Assembly: GCA_007258455.2 (NCBI GenBank)
Contig: VDFB02254942.1
Coordinates: forward strand, 124,001-188,000
From: Sequoia sempervirens
Lineage: Eukaryota > Streptophyta > Pinopsida > Cupressales > Cupressaceae
DNA: 64,000 bases
Direction: 5' to 3'
Shown: piece by piece, positions 37,103 to 50,209 of the stretch
Numbering within the stretch: position 1 is the first letter of the stretch
Layout of the letters: each line of letters starts with the position of its first letter
Made by a program: the position numbers and the translations under genes
The notes under the pieces: generated by a model
The model's input: only the letters and a program-made list of their open reading frames with translations
Told to the model about the DNA's origin: nothing
Databases searched by the model: none

Positions 37103-37984
37103 TTCGGAAACCTTGAAGAATGATTGTAAACTCGCATATGTTCAGACAAGTTTTGAGCAACTTACTATTTTTAGAATGCTGATTTTTCTTCCAACGGACA
37201 AATTTTTGAAATTGTTTCTGAGATATGGGTTTTTCAGAATTTCGTTGCAAGACAACCCAGATCGTCCGTTTTTGAAAATTTTGAATTTTGCCTGAAAAAG
37301 CAGCAAACCCTAATTTCTTCAATTTTTCACGAAAAAGTTGGCACCTGGGTTTTGTTCAGAATATGATTAGAAATGGACCCAGTTGATTAGATTTGCAAAA
37401 CCCTGATGGCTGATCGAAAAAGCAGCCAACCCTAGGATTTGAAACTTTCTTGAAAAAAGCTGTGATATGGGTTTTCTTCAGAAGACTGATTTGAGAGGAC
37501 CTAGATGGTTGAAAACTGAATGCATTGAGGATTTCACTGACATGCAAATAAAAAGCAGCTGCTGCAACTTGATGAAGTTCTTGAAAATTTCTTCAGAAGA
37601 ATAAAGTGAAAAGACCCAGATGACTGAAAATTTGAAAACCTTGTCCTCTTTGAAAAATTTGATCTTCTGGATGAAAAAGTTTGAAAAAGCAAGGGTTTAT
37701 GTTGCTGATTTGAAAAATCTGATGAATAACCAGCAAATATGAATTCTTGAATCATAAAAATTCTTCAAACTTGCTGCTCCAACTTTCTCCTCTGAATGCT
37801 ACCTGCAAAAATAATAAAGATTACATGAAAGAAAGGTGTTAAATAGACTTAGGGTTCTGATTTAGGTTTGCTTTCTTTTGCCTTTATTTTCAAAACCCTA
37901 AAAATCTCAGCTCTTGGACGCCTTTTTCGTCTTTGCAATTTTGAAACTTTGAAAATCATGAAAATTCTTCTAAGGCATGAGAAG

Positions 37985-39180
37985 TTGGGCGCCCTTCTTG
38001 ACTAGGGGCGCCCACTTCAAGCAGTGTTAGTCAAATTTTTTGATATTTTCAACTTTTCACTATTTTGACCCCCTACTTCGCCTTCGATTTCCGGCTTGTA
38101 GATTAATTTGATGAGCGAGCTGAAGGATTCATCGCGGAGCTTGACTGATTCTGAGAAAATTGTTTTGGAGGCGTCTCTGGCTAAAATCTTCATTTCGACC
38201 TTCGAATTCATGGGAGCCTTTTCCTTCCAAGGGCGCCCATTTTGTTCAGAGTTAGCCATTTTCTTGATCTTCAATTTCTTCATTAACTCTTCTTCTACAA
38301 ATGATCTCGTCGAATCTGGTGCTTTGGGCATCGGATTGACTGATGGTTATGCTCGTTGCGTAGCTGGAGAGATATTAAGAGGGGTCTCCTGGGATACACT
38401 TCATCAAACAGCTGGATTTGAGCCTTCAAAACCTTGGGCGCCCCTGGCAAGCTGGGGTGCCCAAACTCACCGGAGTTAGAATATTTTTTACCTTTTCTTG
38501 TTTGTTCCTGAATCTTAGTTCTTAGCTCTCATCAGATCCTCTGTTTAGCGCTTCATATCTGGTGACTGCAACCTCCGATTGACGTGCTGGATATCTCGTT
38601 GGAGAGCTAGATCAACTGCGAAGAGATCATATTAGAACCACATCTCTAGATTCATTTGTTTTACCTCTCAAAATCTTGGGCGCCCTTCTTCACCAGGGGC
38701 GCCCAAACCTTCCAGACTTAGTTAATTTTATCTGATTTTCATCTTCAAGTTTGAAACCTTCATTCTGTATGTTCCTCTTTGATCTGAATCTGCTGGAGAT
38801 TGAACAGTCAGATGCTCTGACGGAGACAGGCGTTGCGAAGCTGGCTGAATACTGAAGAGATCGAGCATATTCTCAAACCCTAACTGCTGAGTTAGGTGCT
38901 CCAAAAATCTGGGCGCCCTTCTTCACCAGGGGTGCCTAAAGTCTCCACACTTAGTCAATTTTGATAATCTTCATGCTTTTCATTCTGATTTCTGTGTGAA
39001 ACTTCTCTGTTCGGCCTCGAATCCTAGATGATTGGATAATTTGATGACTCAACTGCTGGATTCGTTGCGGAGCTGGCAGAGAACTAAGCAACTTTGGTTG
39101 GAGGTGTAAACCCTAACTTCATCATTTAGTGCCCTAAAAAGATGGGCGCCTATTCTCTCCTGGGGCGCCCAAGTCAACCA
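37985..39180 (-). repeat. Six-unit array with GGGCGCCC inverted cores (F LTR)
   Basis: GGGCGCCC or variants start near 37988, 38231, 38437, 38679, 38911 and 39144, giving units of about 205-245 bp. In most units two inverted cores flank about 11 bases, then TTAGTCAATTTT or TTAGTTAATTTT follows, the same second word as in the GGCGCA arrays of A-C. Confidence 0.8.
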
Positions 39181-39453
39181 GTGTTAGAAAATTTTCACAA
39201 ATTTTCACTTTCTTCTCCGTTCTTCATGCTTGCTCACCAACTCGCCTTCTGTTGAATGCTTTGAATGTTGAATTTGACGCCTGGCAGCTAACTGACCTCC
39301 ATTGATGACCTCAGAGCTCCTGTTATGCTTCTGAAAAAGCAGAATAGACCCACTAGGGCAAAACTGATTATTTTGAAATTCTGACTGCATCAGCTTGATA
39401 TGGACATATTTTGAGCCAATCAAAATCAGTTTGAACCTTATCGAACTGACTTT

Positions 39454-39544
39454 CTATTTTTAGAAAGTTTTACCAGTATCCGTTTCAAAAGAAACCCAAA
39501 AAAACCCAGAAAAAGTTCTATTTTTAGAAAATTTCTAAAAATAG
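39454..39544 (-). promoter_or_regulatory. CTA(A/T)4TAG boxes at the start of the F LTR
   Basis: Three exact boxes start at 39454, 39518 and 39535; a fourth is at 37165-37174. They occupy the same part of the LTR as the clusters in A, B, C and D. Confidence 0.5.
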
Positions 39545-39767
39545 CAGTTTTCCTAAAAAGTAGGGATGAAAAACTGAGATCTGGGTTTTGTAGATTAAGC
39601 TGCTCTAAGCGGACCTAGATCGTCAGATTTTGAAAATTTTACGTTCTAACCCCTCATGCAAGACATGCGCACCCAAATTTTGACCTTTTTGATTGATTTA
39701 ACAAGACTTTTACTTATTTCTTCAAAATGTCTAAGTGTAACAAAAATTTTAATTTTGGGGTACAACA

Positions 39768-40136
39768 TTGGCTCTGTTTGGGGACCATGGCGGATACTTA
39801 CAGCATAGGTGGCGGATACTTACGGCATAGGAGAACCATAGAATCTTTGGAGTTTGAGCTTAGACCAGTGCCTTGTCCATTGGGTATCGGATTCAACATC
39901 ATTTCCTAATCACCTATTTGCAAGACTTTCCTTAGTCACCTAAAAACCGGACTTCCTAGAAATCACCTAATAATTTGAATTTCCTACTAATCACCTAAAA
40001 CAAGACTCATAATCACCTAAACCACGACAGGACTGTTACGGAAAGGGGAAATACAACATAACGAAAACATTACGAAAAGGGGAAACACATCACGAAAAAC
40101 AAGGAAAAATATTTACAAAGATTGTTTTGCGAAAAC
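39768..40136 (-). other. 3' untranslated part of F with short repeats
   Basis: Between the integrase stop and the 3' LTR lie several copies of TTAGGTGATTA (minus sense; 39905-40025) and a tandem pair of GGCGGATACTTA words (39790-39830). No extra ORF and no polypurine tract is seen. Confidence 0.6.
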
Positions 40137-40586
40137 TTACTCCACCCCCGAAGGGACGAAGTGCTTCAGGTACTGCCCGCTGTGTGGTAGAGGGAGGAGA
40201 CTTCCATCCAAGCGCGAGAGAATATAGGTGTTCTCCCCTGCGGGCTCGTGAATCTTGGAAGGTCCTAGCCACAAGGAATCAAATTTGCCGTGCATTCCCT
40301 TGGGCTCATGTCTCTTATCCCATAGGAGGACTTGATCTCCAACCTCGAAATCTCGTTGGCGAGCTTTCTTGTCAAAAATTTTCTTCACTCGCTCCTGGTG
40401 CTGAGTGATTCTATCTACTACCTCCACCCTTTCTTCTTGGAGCTTTGTTAGGTACAAGATGCGCTTCTGAATAGGATCTGTAAATTCTCCATCTTCTACT
40501 ACGGTTGCCAGCTGCAAGGCGGACAACTCCAGCGTGATAGGTATCATTGCTTCCGTACCATATAGGAAGATAAAGGGTGAGGTCCC
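40137..40586 (-). pseudogene. Integrase C-terminal part of F
   Basis: Reads TGTSPFIFLYGTEAMIPI, then a charged helical part and DFEVGDQVLLWDKRHEPKG, ending HFVPSGVE. This is the tail of a Gypsy integrase and joins directly to RAIGT at 45000 once solo LTR B is removed. Confidence 0.88.
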
Positions 40587-41515
40587 TGTTAATGTGTTTT
40601 TCGTGACCGCACCAACGCAGAATAAAGTCGCCAACGGCTACCCTATTCTCTCTTGATCAAAGTATTCTGCATGCTAAGATTGCAAGAAAGTTCATGCGTT
40701 CAACTCCAAGGTTCTTTTAATGCGAATAGGCTCAGTTGGCTCAATGTGATTTGCTGGTATTTCAAGGGGACTTACGGAATTGTTCAGCAGCGGAGGAAGG
40801 GAATTCAAATGCTCAAAAGATTTGTCTATGAAGCGCAGGTTTCCTATTCTAATCAGAAAGTACTGAATTGAAATGGTGCAGGGTTTAGAGATTCTAAATC
40901 TATTCTAAGGCGTGGGACATGGCGATCAATCTTCACAAGCTTCAACCAGGCTCTGCTTTGCCTCGCTTCGGACAGCCTCCACAGAACCGGTGCAATCTTC
41001 AGAGGAGTAGCTTCAAGGTGTTCAGATCATAATTCAACGCGAAGACACCGTCACAACGACGCATACCAACGTGTGAATCACAAACGAAGTTAAGTCCGCG
41101 ATGTTCCAGTTGACCACGCAAGGCGAACTCACCATCAGCGAGCCCACTAGTGGTATGGATAGACGAAGTTTGCTCAAATTGAAGACCACATTCCACAACT
41201 AACATCTACTTGCATGGAATGAAAATTATACTACTTTAAACTATTTTACGCTACCATTTGAATCGGAAGGACGAAGAAACCTTGCTAGCTACTCACAACA
41301 AAGACGAAATTCACCATCAATGAAAAACTCTTGTATTGAGAGAGTGTTCACAACAATTTCTTACAAAGTTTTCCCTTGAAAACTTTCCCTCTTCTTCAAA
41401 CTACACTATCAATCTATACTAAGCTACTTCTAAGTTGTCCCTCTACTCTCTACTGTCTAACTTCTACTTCTATGTCTAATTTTTCTACTGAGATACAAAT
41501 GAGGGGGACTCCCCC

Positions 41516-41522
41516 TTTTATA
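41516..41522 (-). promoter_or_regulatory. TATA box of LTR copy B
   Basis: CTATAAAAGGGGG followed by CCCTCATTTGTAT on the minus strand, 935 bp before the LTR end. The match to C (TATATAAAGG, CTCCTCATTTGTA) and to LTR-I identifies it as the conserved LTR core promoter. Confidence 0.7.
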
Positions 41523-42934
41523 GTTGGCCAAGTCCAACAGACGGCTCAGATTACAATCGACTGGATGGCCCAGATTGTGCCACCTCAGCCCTAAACAAGA
41601 TTCGCCCTAAAAACCGCCATAATAGAGTGGGGCAATAAATGAGCCACTAATGGCCACCATCTTCTAGAAGATTCCCATTTGTATACACGTTCACACTGTT
41701 CTGTTGTTCGCGTTCAGCCAATTTTGTTGATCGCTTGGAGGAGGGTAAAAGAGTCTCTAAGATTGTCTCCTCGAATAAAATTTGATAGAATCTGGAGTTC
41801 AACTGCTCTTGATCTCCTTCTTAACGTTGTTCTTCAACCTTGCTCGAACTTGCACTCTTTTCTCCATCTTGAGTTTTGAAAATGCTCCTTCTTCAACACT
41901 TAGCAACTTTTCTTTCCTTCATGATTTATCATCTTGGACTATTTGCTTCATCACCATCGTTTGGTCTCGACGTTTCTCCTGTAAAACAAGCAAGGAGAAG
42001 AGCATTAGAACACTTCATAATATAAATTCAACTTACTTACTAGGATTCTCACAAACTAACTTCCAAGCGTTCATCGCCCTCGCTAGCCAACTTTTGCCTT
42101 CTTCATGATTCTTCATGCCTTAGCCAAATTTTCAACCCATCTTCCTCAAGGGCGTATCATCTTTGAGAAATTCATTTCATTAGCTGGGTTATTGACGATT
42201 TTATTCATCTCCGGCTCAAGAAGATTGTCTTTACGCAGAGTTTGAGCAAATTCACCTAGACAGTTTCTTTCAAATTCATCGTCTGGAGGATTTCACCTAG
42301 AAAACACATTTTCTTCACATTTGCCTTAGAAAATTTTAAAATTTCCCTTAGGAAAATTCATCAACCTGGTGCCCATTTGAAATCTTTATCACAGAATCCT
42401 CGACAAGCTGTGGAAGACCTTAAAATCTATTCCTCATCGATAATCTTCAATACCCAGAAGAAAAATTCCTTCAGAACGTGTCGAACTCATGGGTGCATGA
42501 CGAACGGATTCATTTAATTTTCTTGAATTTTGAACCTTTGAAAAAAATAACTTTCAACAATTTATTTCATTTCTTCATCTCCGTGAACACCCGTTGCTGT
42601 GACTTGAGAAATTTTTAAATTCATCCTGCATTGTCATCGTTCTGACTCCATCACTGGAAAATTGTTCGTGCTTCAAGAAGAAGAATTCACCACCTTGAGC
42701 TCTAGGCGTATTTTCTAAGGAAGAAAATATTTTGCCTTAGAGAAAATTTTGCCTTGGAATTTTTATTCAATCTTGCTCATCCTTGCCTGTGGTGAGAAAA
42801 AAATAAAAAATCATCAACTTCACTTAGAAAATCTTCCTTGAACGCCCAACATGTTTGACTCTCAATGCTTAACATGTTTTATTTTTTATCACCTTCAACG
42901 CCTTAGGAAAATTTTATCACTTTGCACCTTACAC

Positions 42935-43840
42935 ACTTGAGCGCATATCTCATGTAGAGGGGTAACTTCATATCCACGCCTAGCATTTTCTTTTTTATTC
43001 ACCACTTAGCAATATTTTCTCTCATCAATTTTATTCCACCATCTTCACACTCCACTTTAGGCGCATAGCATAAAAGACAAGACCACGCCTAGCATACTTC
43101 ACTTCTACCACCTTGTATTTTATTTCACATTTGAAAAACATTTTCAAATTCCCATGCTTTAGCAATTATCATCAACACCTTGCTCTTGGCGCATTTAGTA
43201 TTTAGAAGAGGACACTTCACATTCACGCCTAGCATACTTATCAACCTCACCTCACTTGACAATTTTATTTCACCACCCTTATGCAGCTTGGGCGCATTTT
43301 ATACTTTGAGGAGGATGGGCGCATTTAGCATAGGGTGGAGGATGAAAACTTTAAATGCCTCCAACAAGTGACTCTTCATCTTCCTTTGTTTTGTCCTCAC
43401 ATGGCTGCTTTTGGGCGCATTTTGGCATGCTTGAAGGATGAACGCCTTTGACTTGTTGACTTTTATCACCTCTCCTTGAAGTGGGCGCATTTTGCTATAG
43501 GAGCAGGATGAAATTCATTGACTTCTTTGACCCTTTCTTACCTTGGGCGCATTTTAGCCTAGGAGGTGGATTTTTTATAGTTAGAAAATTTTTCAACATG
43601 AGGCCTTGAGCTGGGCGCATTTTGCCATATGTGAAGGATGAAGTCCAACACTTAAACATGTTCTTGACTTCCAGCTTGATGAGGGCGCATTTTGCCTGGG
43701 GAGCAGGATGAACACTTGCCTTAGAATTTTTTTTTATGTTTCTACTCCACCAACTTGGGCACATTTTGAGGTGGCAAGAGGATGAACTCAAACTTAGAGA
43801 AAAAATTTGCCTGCCACTACCTTGAGCTGGGCGCATTTTG
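42935..43840 (-). repeat. Degenerate GGCGCA array (copy B)
   Basis: About a dozen GGGCGCATTTT-type cores, for example near 43287, 43318, 43412, 43484, 43546, 43613, 43683 and 43829. Many are followed by GAGCAGGATGAA or GAGGATGAA, a word not prominent in A or C. Confidence 0.8.
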
Positions 43841-43910
43841 GCATGAGAGCAGGATGAACTTTTCATGCCTTAGCCATTTTTTCTTCATTTTCGCTAGCTT
43901 TCATGCCCTG

Positions 43911-44701
43911 CTATTTATAGTAAGCCCTCTGAATTTTGCATCTCTGAAGCTCAGAATGATTTGAAATTTTAAACACTGCATCCTTACGACCTTGTTGTCC
44001 TATTGACACTGCTATTTTTAGTCGGCCTGCTATTTTTAGCCCATTTCTGAGGATGATTTACTATAAATAGCAACTGCTTGCTTCTGATAGCTCCACTGCT
44101 CCGATTGACCTGAAATTTGAATGAGGCGCTCCTCACCACGTGACCTGACCGTCGATATTGACGCATGCACCTGACTTGCTATTTTTAGCATGTTTCCAAA
44201 ATGACTTACTATAAATAGTAAGTGCTCCGTTTGATTTCAAATTTTACCAGCAGATAGCCTGAAGGATTCTGATCGCGGTGGTTTACACCGGTTTTCGAAA
44301 ATTCTGACTTTTTACCCCTCTTTTCAGGCTCCGGTTGGAAACCCTAATTTGCTCGCATGCGTATCAAATGATCTCTGCTTGTCTTCGTTTCTGCTGCATT
44401 GCGATCGCGGTTCGCTGCGGGAATGGGATGCACTTGCTAAAATAGCAAGTTCCTTCTGAGTGATTATCTCCATTTGCATGTCGCACCATCGCGAAGCTCG
44501 AAAAACCCGGAAGGAATCTCCGGACATGCATTGAAAACTCGCATCTAAGCCCGAAATCACGGAAGCTGAACGCTAAAAATAGTAAGTTGTCTGTTTCAGC
44601 TCAAATTTTGCACGCGTAACTCAATGTGCTCTGAATGTGGTGTGATTGTCGAATTTCAAAATGCTGACGGATTGCTGTAATTGCACACTTACTAAAAATA
44701 G
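43911..44701 (-). promoter_or_regulatory. Cluster of eight CTA(A/T)4TAG boxes (copy B)
   Basis: Exact boxes start at 43911, 44012, 44030, 44061, 44179, 44209, 44573 and 44692. Core sequences vary (CTATTTTTAG, CTATAAATAG, CTATTTATAG, CTAAAAATAG) while the consensus is kept, as expected if the binding site rather than the exact sequence is conserved. Confidence 0.6.
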
Positions 44702-44999
44702 TAAGTACCTCAGAATCTGATGAAAATTTGCTGAGAGCCTGCTAGAAGCACACTGACAACAATGTTAAGCTCTGTTTTCAATTTATTCACTTCGTTCGAC
44801 TTCGGATTGACCAGAAGGATGGAAACCCTAATTTCAGACTTGGCCAAATTTCACTTGTTTAAGCTCAAAGACGGGAACGTTCCCAGAAAGACAGACGGCA
44901 GAAAAGAGAGACAACAACAAAACGACCGAAAAGCAAAGCCAAAATTAGGGGGTCCCCATTTTTAATGGGGCGATGTGTGAAAAACGTCACAACAGTACC

Positions 45000-47900
45000 T
45001 ATGGCTCTCTTTGGAGTAATTCTGTCGGCCCAGAGAGCATCATAAAGTTTCTTGTGCCAAGTTCGTTAACTGGAATCAACCAACTTGCGAATGATTGTGA
45101 CAATGTTCTTGTTCGATGATTCAGCTTGTCCATTACCCTGTGGGTAATAATCTGATGAATGAGATAAAGTAATGCTGTGATCAAAATAGAACTCCATTAG
45201 CTCCTCGGATGAGAAACACGTTGCATTATATGTCACAATTTTGCGAGGCACCCCGAAGTGCGTGACAATGTTTTCTTTCAAGAACTCACACACGACGTCG
45301 GACGTAGCTCGCTTGGTGGGAATGGCTTCAACCCATTTAGTGAAATAATCAGTGGTTGTAAGGACATAAATATGCCCCTTGCTGGATCGTGGGTTGATAG
45401 GACCAATAAAATCTAAACCCCATTGCTGAAACGAAGCGTCTATAACAACTGGCTTGAGAGGAGTGGCTGCCAACTTTGCCTTGCCAACAAACTGCTGACA
45501 CAACTGGCATTTGTGTACCCACTCATATGCATTGCGGAACATGGTCGGCCAAAAGAACTGTGCCCGCAAGATTTTGAAAGCTGTCACCTTTGAAGAAAAG
45601 TGACCACCGCATGCTTGATTGTGGAAAGCTTCTAGCAAGCGCCGTTGTTGATCTTTGGTAACACACAACAAAAATGTTCCGTCAAGCCCCCCCGCTTGTA
45701 CAAAACGTTGTTGAAGATTACACAATTCTGCGCTTTCAGCTTTAGCGTTCTCTTTTGTTGCTTGTTCAGGTGATTCGGACAATCACCATATGTTAGGTAA
45801 TACCATATCTCGATAAACCATTCTCCCCAAGATTCAATTAGTAAGACCATTGGAAGATCCTCCTTAACTTCAGGTTCAATCTCAGGTATACCTTTGGCTT
45901 GAAACTTCTTATCACCATCTTCTGCTATTAACTGACAAAGACCTCTCCCGCGGACGAGTTTGGTAGGCTTGATCTCCAAGTCATACTCTTGCACTTTCGC
46001 GACCCAGTTTCCTCTCTTGGAGCCCATCTCCTGTTGAGTTAGCACGCTTTTCACTGCTAGATCTATGACATATACAATGGTGTGAGAATTCAAAATATAA
46101 AATCTGAAGTTCTTTACTGCTCGAACCACTGCATAGGCATTCTTTTCAATCTGAGAGTATCTTGATTTGCTGTCTTTGAAACTACAGCTCATAAAAGCTA
46201 TTGGAGATTCAGTTTCTTCATTTATCTTCTGTGTCAGAATGGCAGACAAAGTATGCTCTGATGCATAACAATAAAGGATAAACTCCTTTTCAAAATCATG
46301 ACGGACTAGCACTGGAGCTCGACTGATGGCTTCTTTTATTGCTGCAAACGCCTTCTTGCCTTCTTCCGTCCACTTGAAAACTGTCTTCTTCTTCATCATA
46401 GCAGATATATCTTTAGTCAACTCAGAAAAATCTGGTACAAATCTTCGTATGAAATTTACCTTACCAAAGAAAGAGTGTACCCCTATTCTGCTTGTTGGAA
46501 GAGACAAACTTCTGATAGCTTCAACCCGGCTTGGGTCAATTCGAGTTCTCTCCTTGGAGACGATGTGGCCAAGCAGCTTGCCTTCCATCACCGCAAAGAT
46601 AGACTTTTTGGGATTCAACGATATTTTGTGGTATCTGCATCTCTCGAAGACCTTCCCTAGATGTGAAAAATGATCTCTTCGTGTCTTTGAGAAAATAGTG
46701 AGGTCGTCTAGATAGACAACAATCACTTTATTCTTCAAGTCTCCAAATGCCAAATCCATGGCTCTCTGAAAAGTAGCACCGGCGTTGATGAAGCCGAAGG
46801 GCATTCTTTCATAGGCAAATGTACCCCATGGGGTTGTGAATGCCGTCTTGAACTGATCTTCTTCAGCTACTGCAATTTGATTGTAACTAGAAAAACCATC
46901 CAATAAGGACAGCATCTCTGAACCGGTAACCGTCTGTAAAGTGTGCTCCATGATCGGCAAAGGATAATTATCCTCGAGCGATGATTGATTCAAGTTCCTG
47001 AAATCAACACAAATTCTGATTTCTCCGTTCTTCTTGTGCACAGGAACTATATTCGACACCCAGGTGGAATGATGGATCGGAAAGAGGATCTTTGCATTCA
47101 CCATTTTCTGGATTTCCGCATAGATGGTATCTTGAATCCGCGGATTGTAGTGTCTTTGCTTTTTCCTAAAGGGCTTTGCTTCAGGTTGAAGAGGAATTGT
47201 GTGAGACAATTCTCTTGGTGTAAAAACTTTCAAATCTTCATATGACCAGGCGTAGACATCTCGGTATTGCTTGAACAAAGAGATGAACCTCTCACTTTCC
47301 TCTGCAGTACAACATGTACCCAGATTAACAAGTCTAGGCTTGTCAACTGTTCCGATATTGATTTGTTGATATTCGGCAGAGGTTCTGTTGCTTGAGTTTC
47401 TCTGATCTTGTATGTATCTGTCGTGCCTATCAAAAATATTCTCCAAGGAAACCAAGCCCCTGGGAATTTTATTTCCTTTCAACTGGATAATGCTTGAATC
47501 TGGTTCTTCTAAAATTTCTTTGTCTTCAGCAGTCTTTGGCGCATCTAGAACTTCTGTTACTGCTTCTCTATGAGTAAATGAATTGCCCTCAAAGAACAAT
47601 TCTTTGAAATTATCTCCCATAACAAGAAACTCCTTGATGTGATCATCGTCGTTAAAGACTTGCCAATTATCACAATTGTCAGGTACAGTTGGCCTGTATA
47701 TTAACTCAATGGCGAATGCATTCTGACGAAAGTTAGAATGTGGCATGAAAAGTGAAGCCGACACCGCAAGGGCATCTGCTCTGCTATTTTCTAGACGTGG
47801 AATGTACTTGATATCAAAAGCTTCGAACCAATCTATTGCATTCCATACCCTATTTCTATAGTGTCGAAGACGATCTGCTTTCACTCTAAATTGATCTCTG

Positions 47901-50209
47901 ACTTGCTTCACAACGAGCTCCGCATCACCTTCGACCTTGAGATGTTTGATACCAATGTCCTTTGCATTTCTGAGACCTAGTAAAAGCGCCTCATATTCCG
48001 CTGTGTTGTTCGTACATTCAAATTGCAAGCGGTATGCAAAAGGATACAACTGTCCTTCAGGAGAATTTATCACAACTCCCGCTCCCGAACCACCAGTGGA
48101 ACAACTACCATCGAACTGCAAAGTCCACAGTTTAGGATATTCTGCTGATTTGTCTATGGTACACACAATCTCTTGACTTTCTTCAGGAATCTCTGATAGC
48201 ATACAATAAGTACCAAGACCCGTTTCTTGATATAGAACTTGAGCTTGAGGATCTTGAGACTTCACGACCGCAAATCGAGACTTAGGTTCTGGTTCCAGCT
48301 TGAAAGTTCCATTCTTTAATGGAATGTTCGTAGAAGACCAATCCATTTGAATCTCTCCACCGAGGTCCTTGCAAAAGCTTCTACTTAATAGCATCCCGTA
48401 GCTTGTTGGAATGTCAACTACTAGAATGGTCATCATGATTTTCTTTTCAGGACAGGCCGCCAACCTTACTTGAGCATCTTTTAACTGTCCGACTAACGAC
48501 ACTGACTTGGATTCCAGTGAGTAACATTTGTCCCTTGTCTTAGTGCACAAAAGTCCTAGAGCATTCATCACTTGTAGAGGCATGACGTTTTCTGAAGCTC
48601 CGAAATCGATGATACAATTGCTCAATTTGTAACCTCCTATATACAGAGAAATATAGAAGGGCTTAGGCTTGTCTTCCATCAGAACAGATGATTCTAGCAA
48701 TGTGGGCTGCTTGACAGGTCCTTTCTTCACAAATTTGAGAAGTTGGTCCACTTGCTCTGGATGATCTTGGAGATACTCTAACTGAGAAATCTGCACTCTG
48801 TTCTTCATCAAAGAATCTACAATATCAAAATTTGCTATAGACGAATCTTCAGCAACTGTTTTCATGTTCTCTTGAGAAGACTTAACGTTAGAAGTAGAAG
48901 CTACTTCTTTTCCTTTTTCTTTATCTTTGGGTACCTTCAGTCTCTCTTCTTCTTCTTCTCTTGGCGCCCTCAGATGTTGAGCTCTGGTGAACACAGGAGT
49001 GGTGTGATTCTCAGGATTTACTGCAAGAGAGTACTGACGAATATCTTCTTCTTGATCTTCAAAATCGGGTTCACTTTCAAAGTAGCCCGTTGCGGAGTCG
49101 CCATCGAAGTTGTCCGATTGAGGTAAGACAACATTCGAACTTGGAGTTGGTACGAAACTTGGTGCAGGTGTAGCTTCGACATATCCCATTATCTCGTTCA
49201 TTCTGACATTTTCAGGGCAAGAGGTGCCGGTATGTTCAGTGGAATCATGAAAAGAGCAGAACACAACATTTTGTGTATTGTCAGCCGCTTGCCTTGGTGG
49301 AGGTGGCCCTCGCGGCCTGTAATTGTTGTAAGGCTGAAAGTTATTCCTCCTCGGCTGGTACGACTGCTGAGGTTGATAAGGTTGCTGTGGTGCTTGATAC
49401 GATTGTGGCGCAGGCAAAGCAGGTGGTGGTGCAACTTGAGCAAGAGGTGTAGGCTGGAGTGGCAATTGCCTCTTGAGAATAGTCACTTCATTGGCAACCC
49501 TTTGAAGTAACGGATCAGCAGAACTTTGAACCAAAGGCCTAATAGCATCTCCTTTGATCTTTCCTGAAGTGATCATGTTGTCTTCAATTTCTATGGCACC
49601 TTGTTGTGCATCTTCCAGTTCTGTCTCGTTGGCCGATCTCAGGATAAAGGCTATCTCTGATGGAAGCGCGTTGACAAAACTGCTCAACAAGATCTCAGGC
49701 GATGGATTGAGTGTGTATGAGAGACGAGTGACCAGGCGGTTAAACCTTGCCTCGAACTCCCTCATTGATTCATTGTCCTCCTTTGAGTTTGAGAGCTGAG
49801 CGAATAACTGGTGGCTATCTTCAGCTGGCTTCAACCTTGCAAGAAACTTTTCGGTCATAGTATTCCAGTTGGTTATGCAACTAGGCTCCAGGTGATTAAA
49901 CCATTCAGCAGCAGCTCCCGCGAGTGTCTCAACAAAGAGACGTACAACAATATCTTCATGAGCTACATGCAAAACAGGGCAAGCCGTTGAAAAGGCTAAA
50001 AGATGATCGTCAGGATGTTGACTTCCATCACCTTGGAACCGTGGAAAGTGCTTTCTCGACCCCTTAGGCAATTCATGATTTGCTGCCAGGGCCAAAGGTC
50101 TGATATGATCACCCCAAGGCAATGGGGGATCTCTTCTCGGATTGCGATTGCGATTGTTGGGATCATTGTTGTTATCACCCATTGCTTCGGATTCTTCTTC
50201 CTCGAACAC
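45000..50209 (-). pseudogene. Gag-pol polyprotein of Tat-type Gypsy element F (RNase H domain before the RT)
   Basis: From ATG at 50209: Gag domain (HFPRFQGDG, residues about 50-170), a Cys/His knuckle (CSFHDSTEHTGTSCP, about 315), retropepsin (IIDFGASENV, about 534; DSG reads DFG), an RNase H domain (about 690-820; LQFDGSCSTGGSGAG, NTAEYEALL, EGDAELV, SRADALA) with all acidic residues in place, RT (about 1000-1200; VVYLDDLTIF intact), a second RNase H (first aspartate reads tyrosine, LYCYASEH), then integrase. A frameshift at a G7 tract near 45690 moves the integrase to another frame. The integrase core has TYNATCF where TDNGTQF is usual, and a stop near 45065. B interrupts at 44995; the tail is at 40137-40586. 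Confidence 0.93.

Larger units (their letters stand above)
35537..39767 (-). mobile_element. 3' LTR of Tat-type element F (4.2 kb)
   Basis: On the minus strand it starts TGTTGTACCCC (39767) and ends CGCCAACA (35537). The part 35537-36095 is nearly identical to 61237-61793, which lies next to the primer-binding site and is therefore the 5' LTR. In LTR order it contains three CTA(A/T)4TAG boxes, a GGGCGCCC array, a fourth box, a short LEO-like frame and a TATA box 704 bp before the end. No polypurine tract is visible upstream; the bases there read ACAGAGCCAA. Confidence 0.85.
40587..44994 (-). mobile_element. Giant solo LTR copy B (4.4 kb, no LEO frame)
   Basis: On the minus strand it starts TGTTGTGACG (44994) and ends CATTAACA (40587). 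Flanks GTCCC (40582-40586) and GTACC (44995-44999) form a 5-bp target duplication with one change, and removing B restores the integrase reading IGT-SPF. Both ends resemble copy C: the stem-loop start and the terminal block with GACCGCACCAA. It has eight CTA(A/T)4TAG boxes, the GGCGCA array and the TATA block, but the stretch between array and TATA (about 41640-42800) has no long frame. B is a LEO-less relative of C. Confidence 0.9.

Noticed and set aside
46326..46673. Plus-strand frames inside the F pol region, and similar ones at 48872-49799
   Set aside because: They are antisense shadows of the gag-pol frame.
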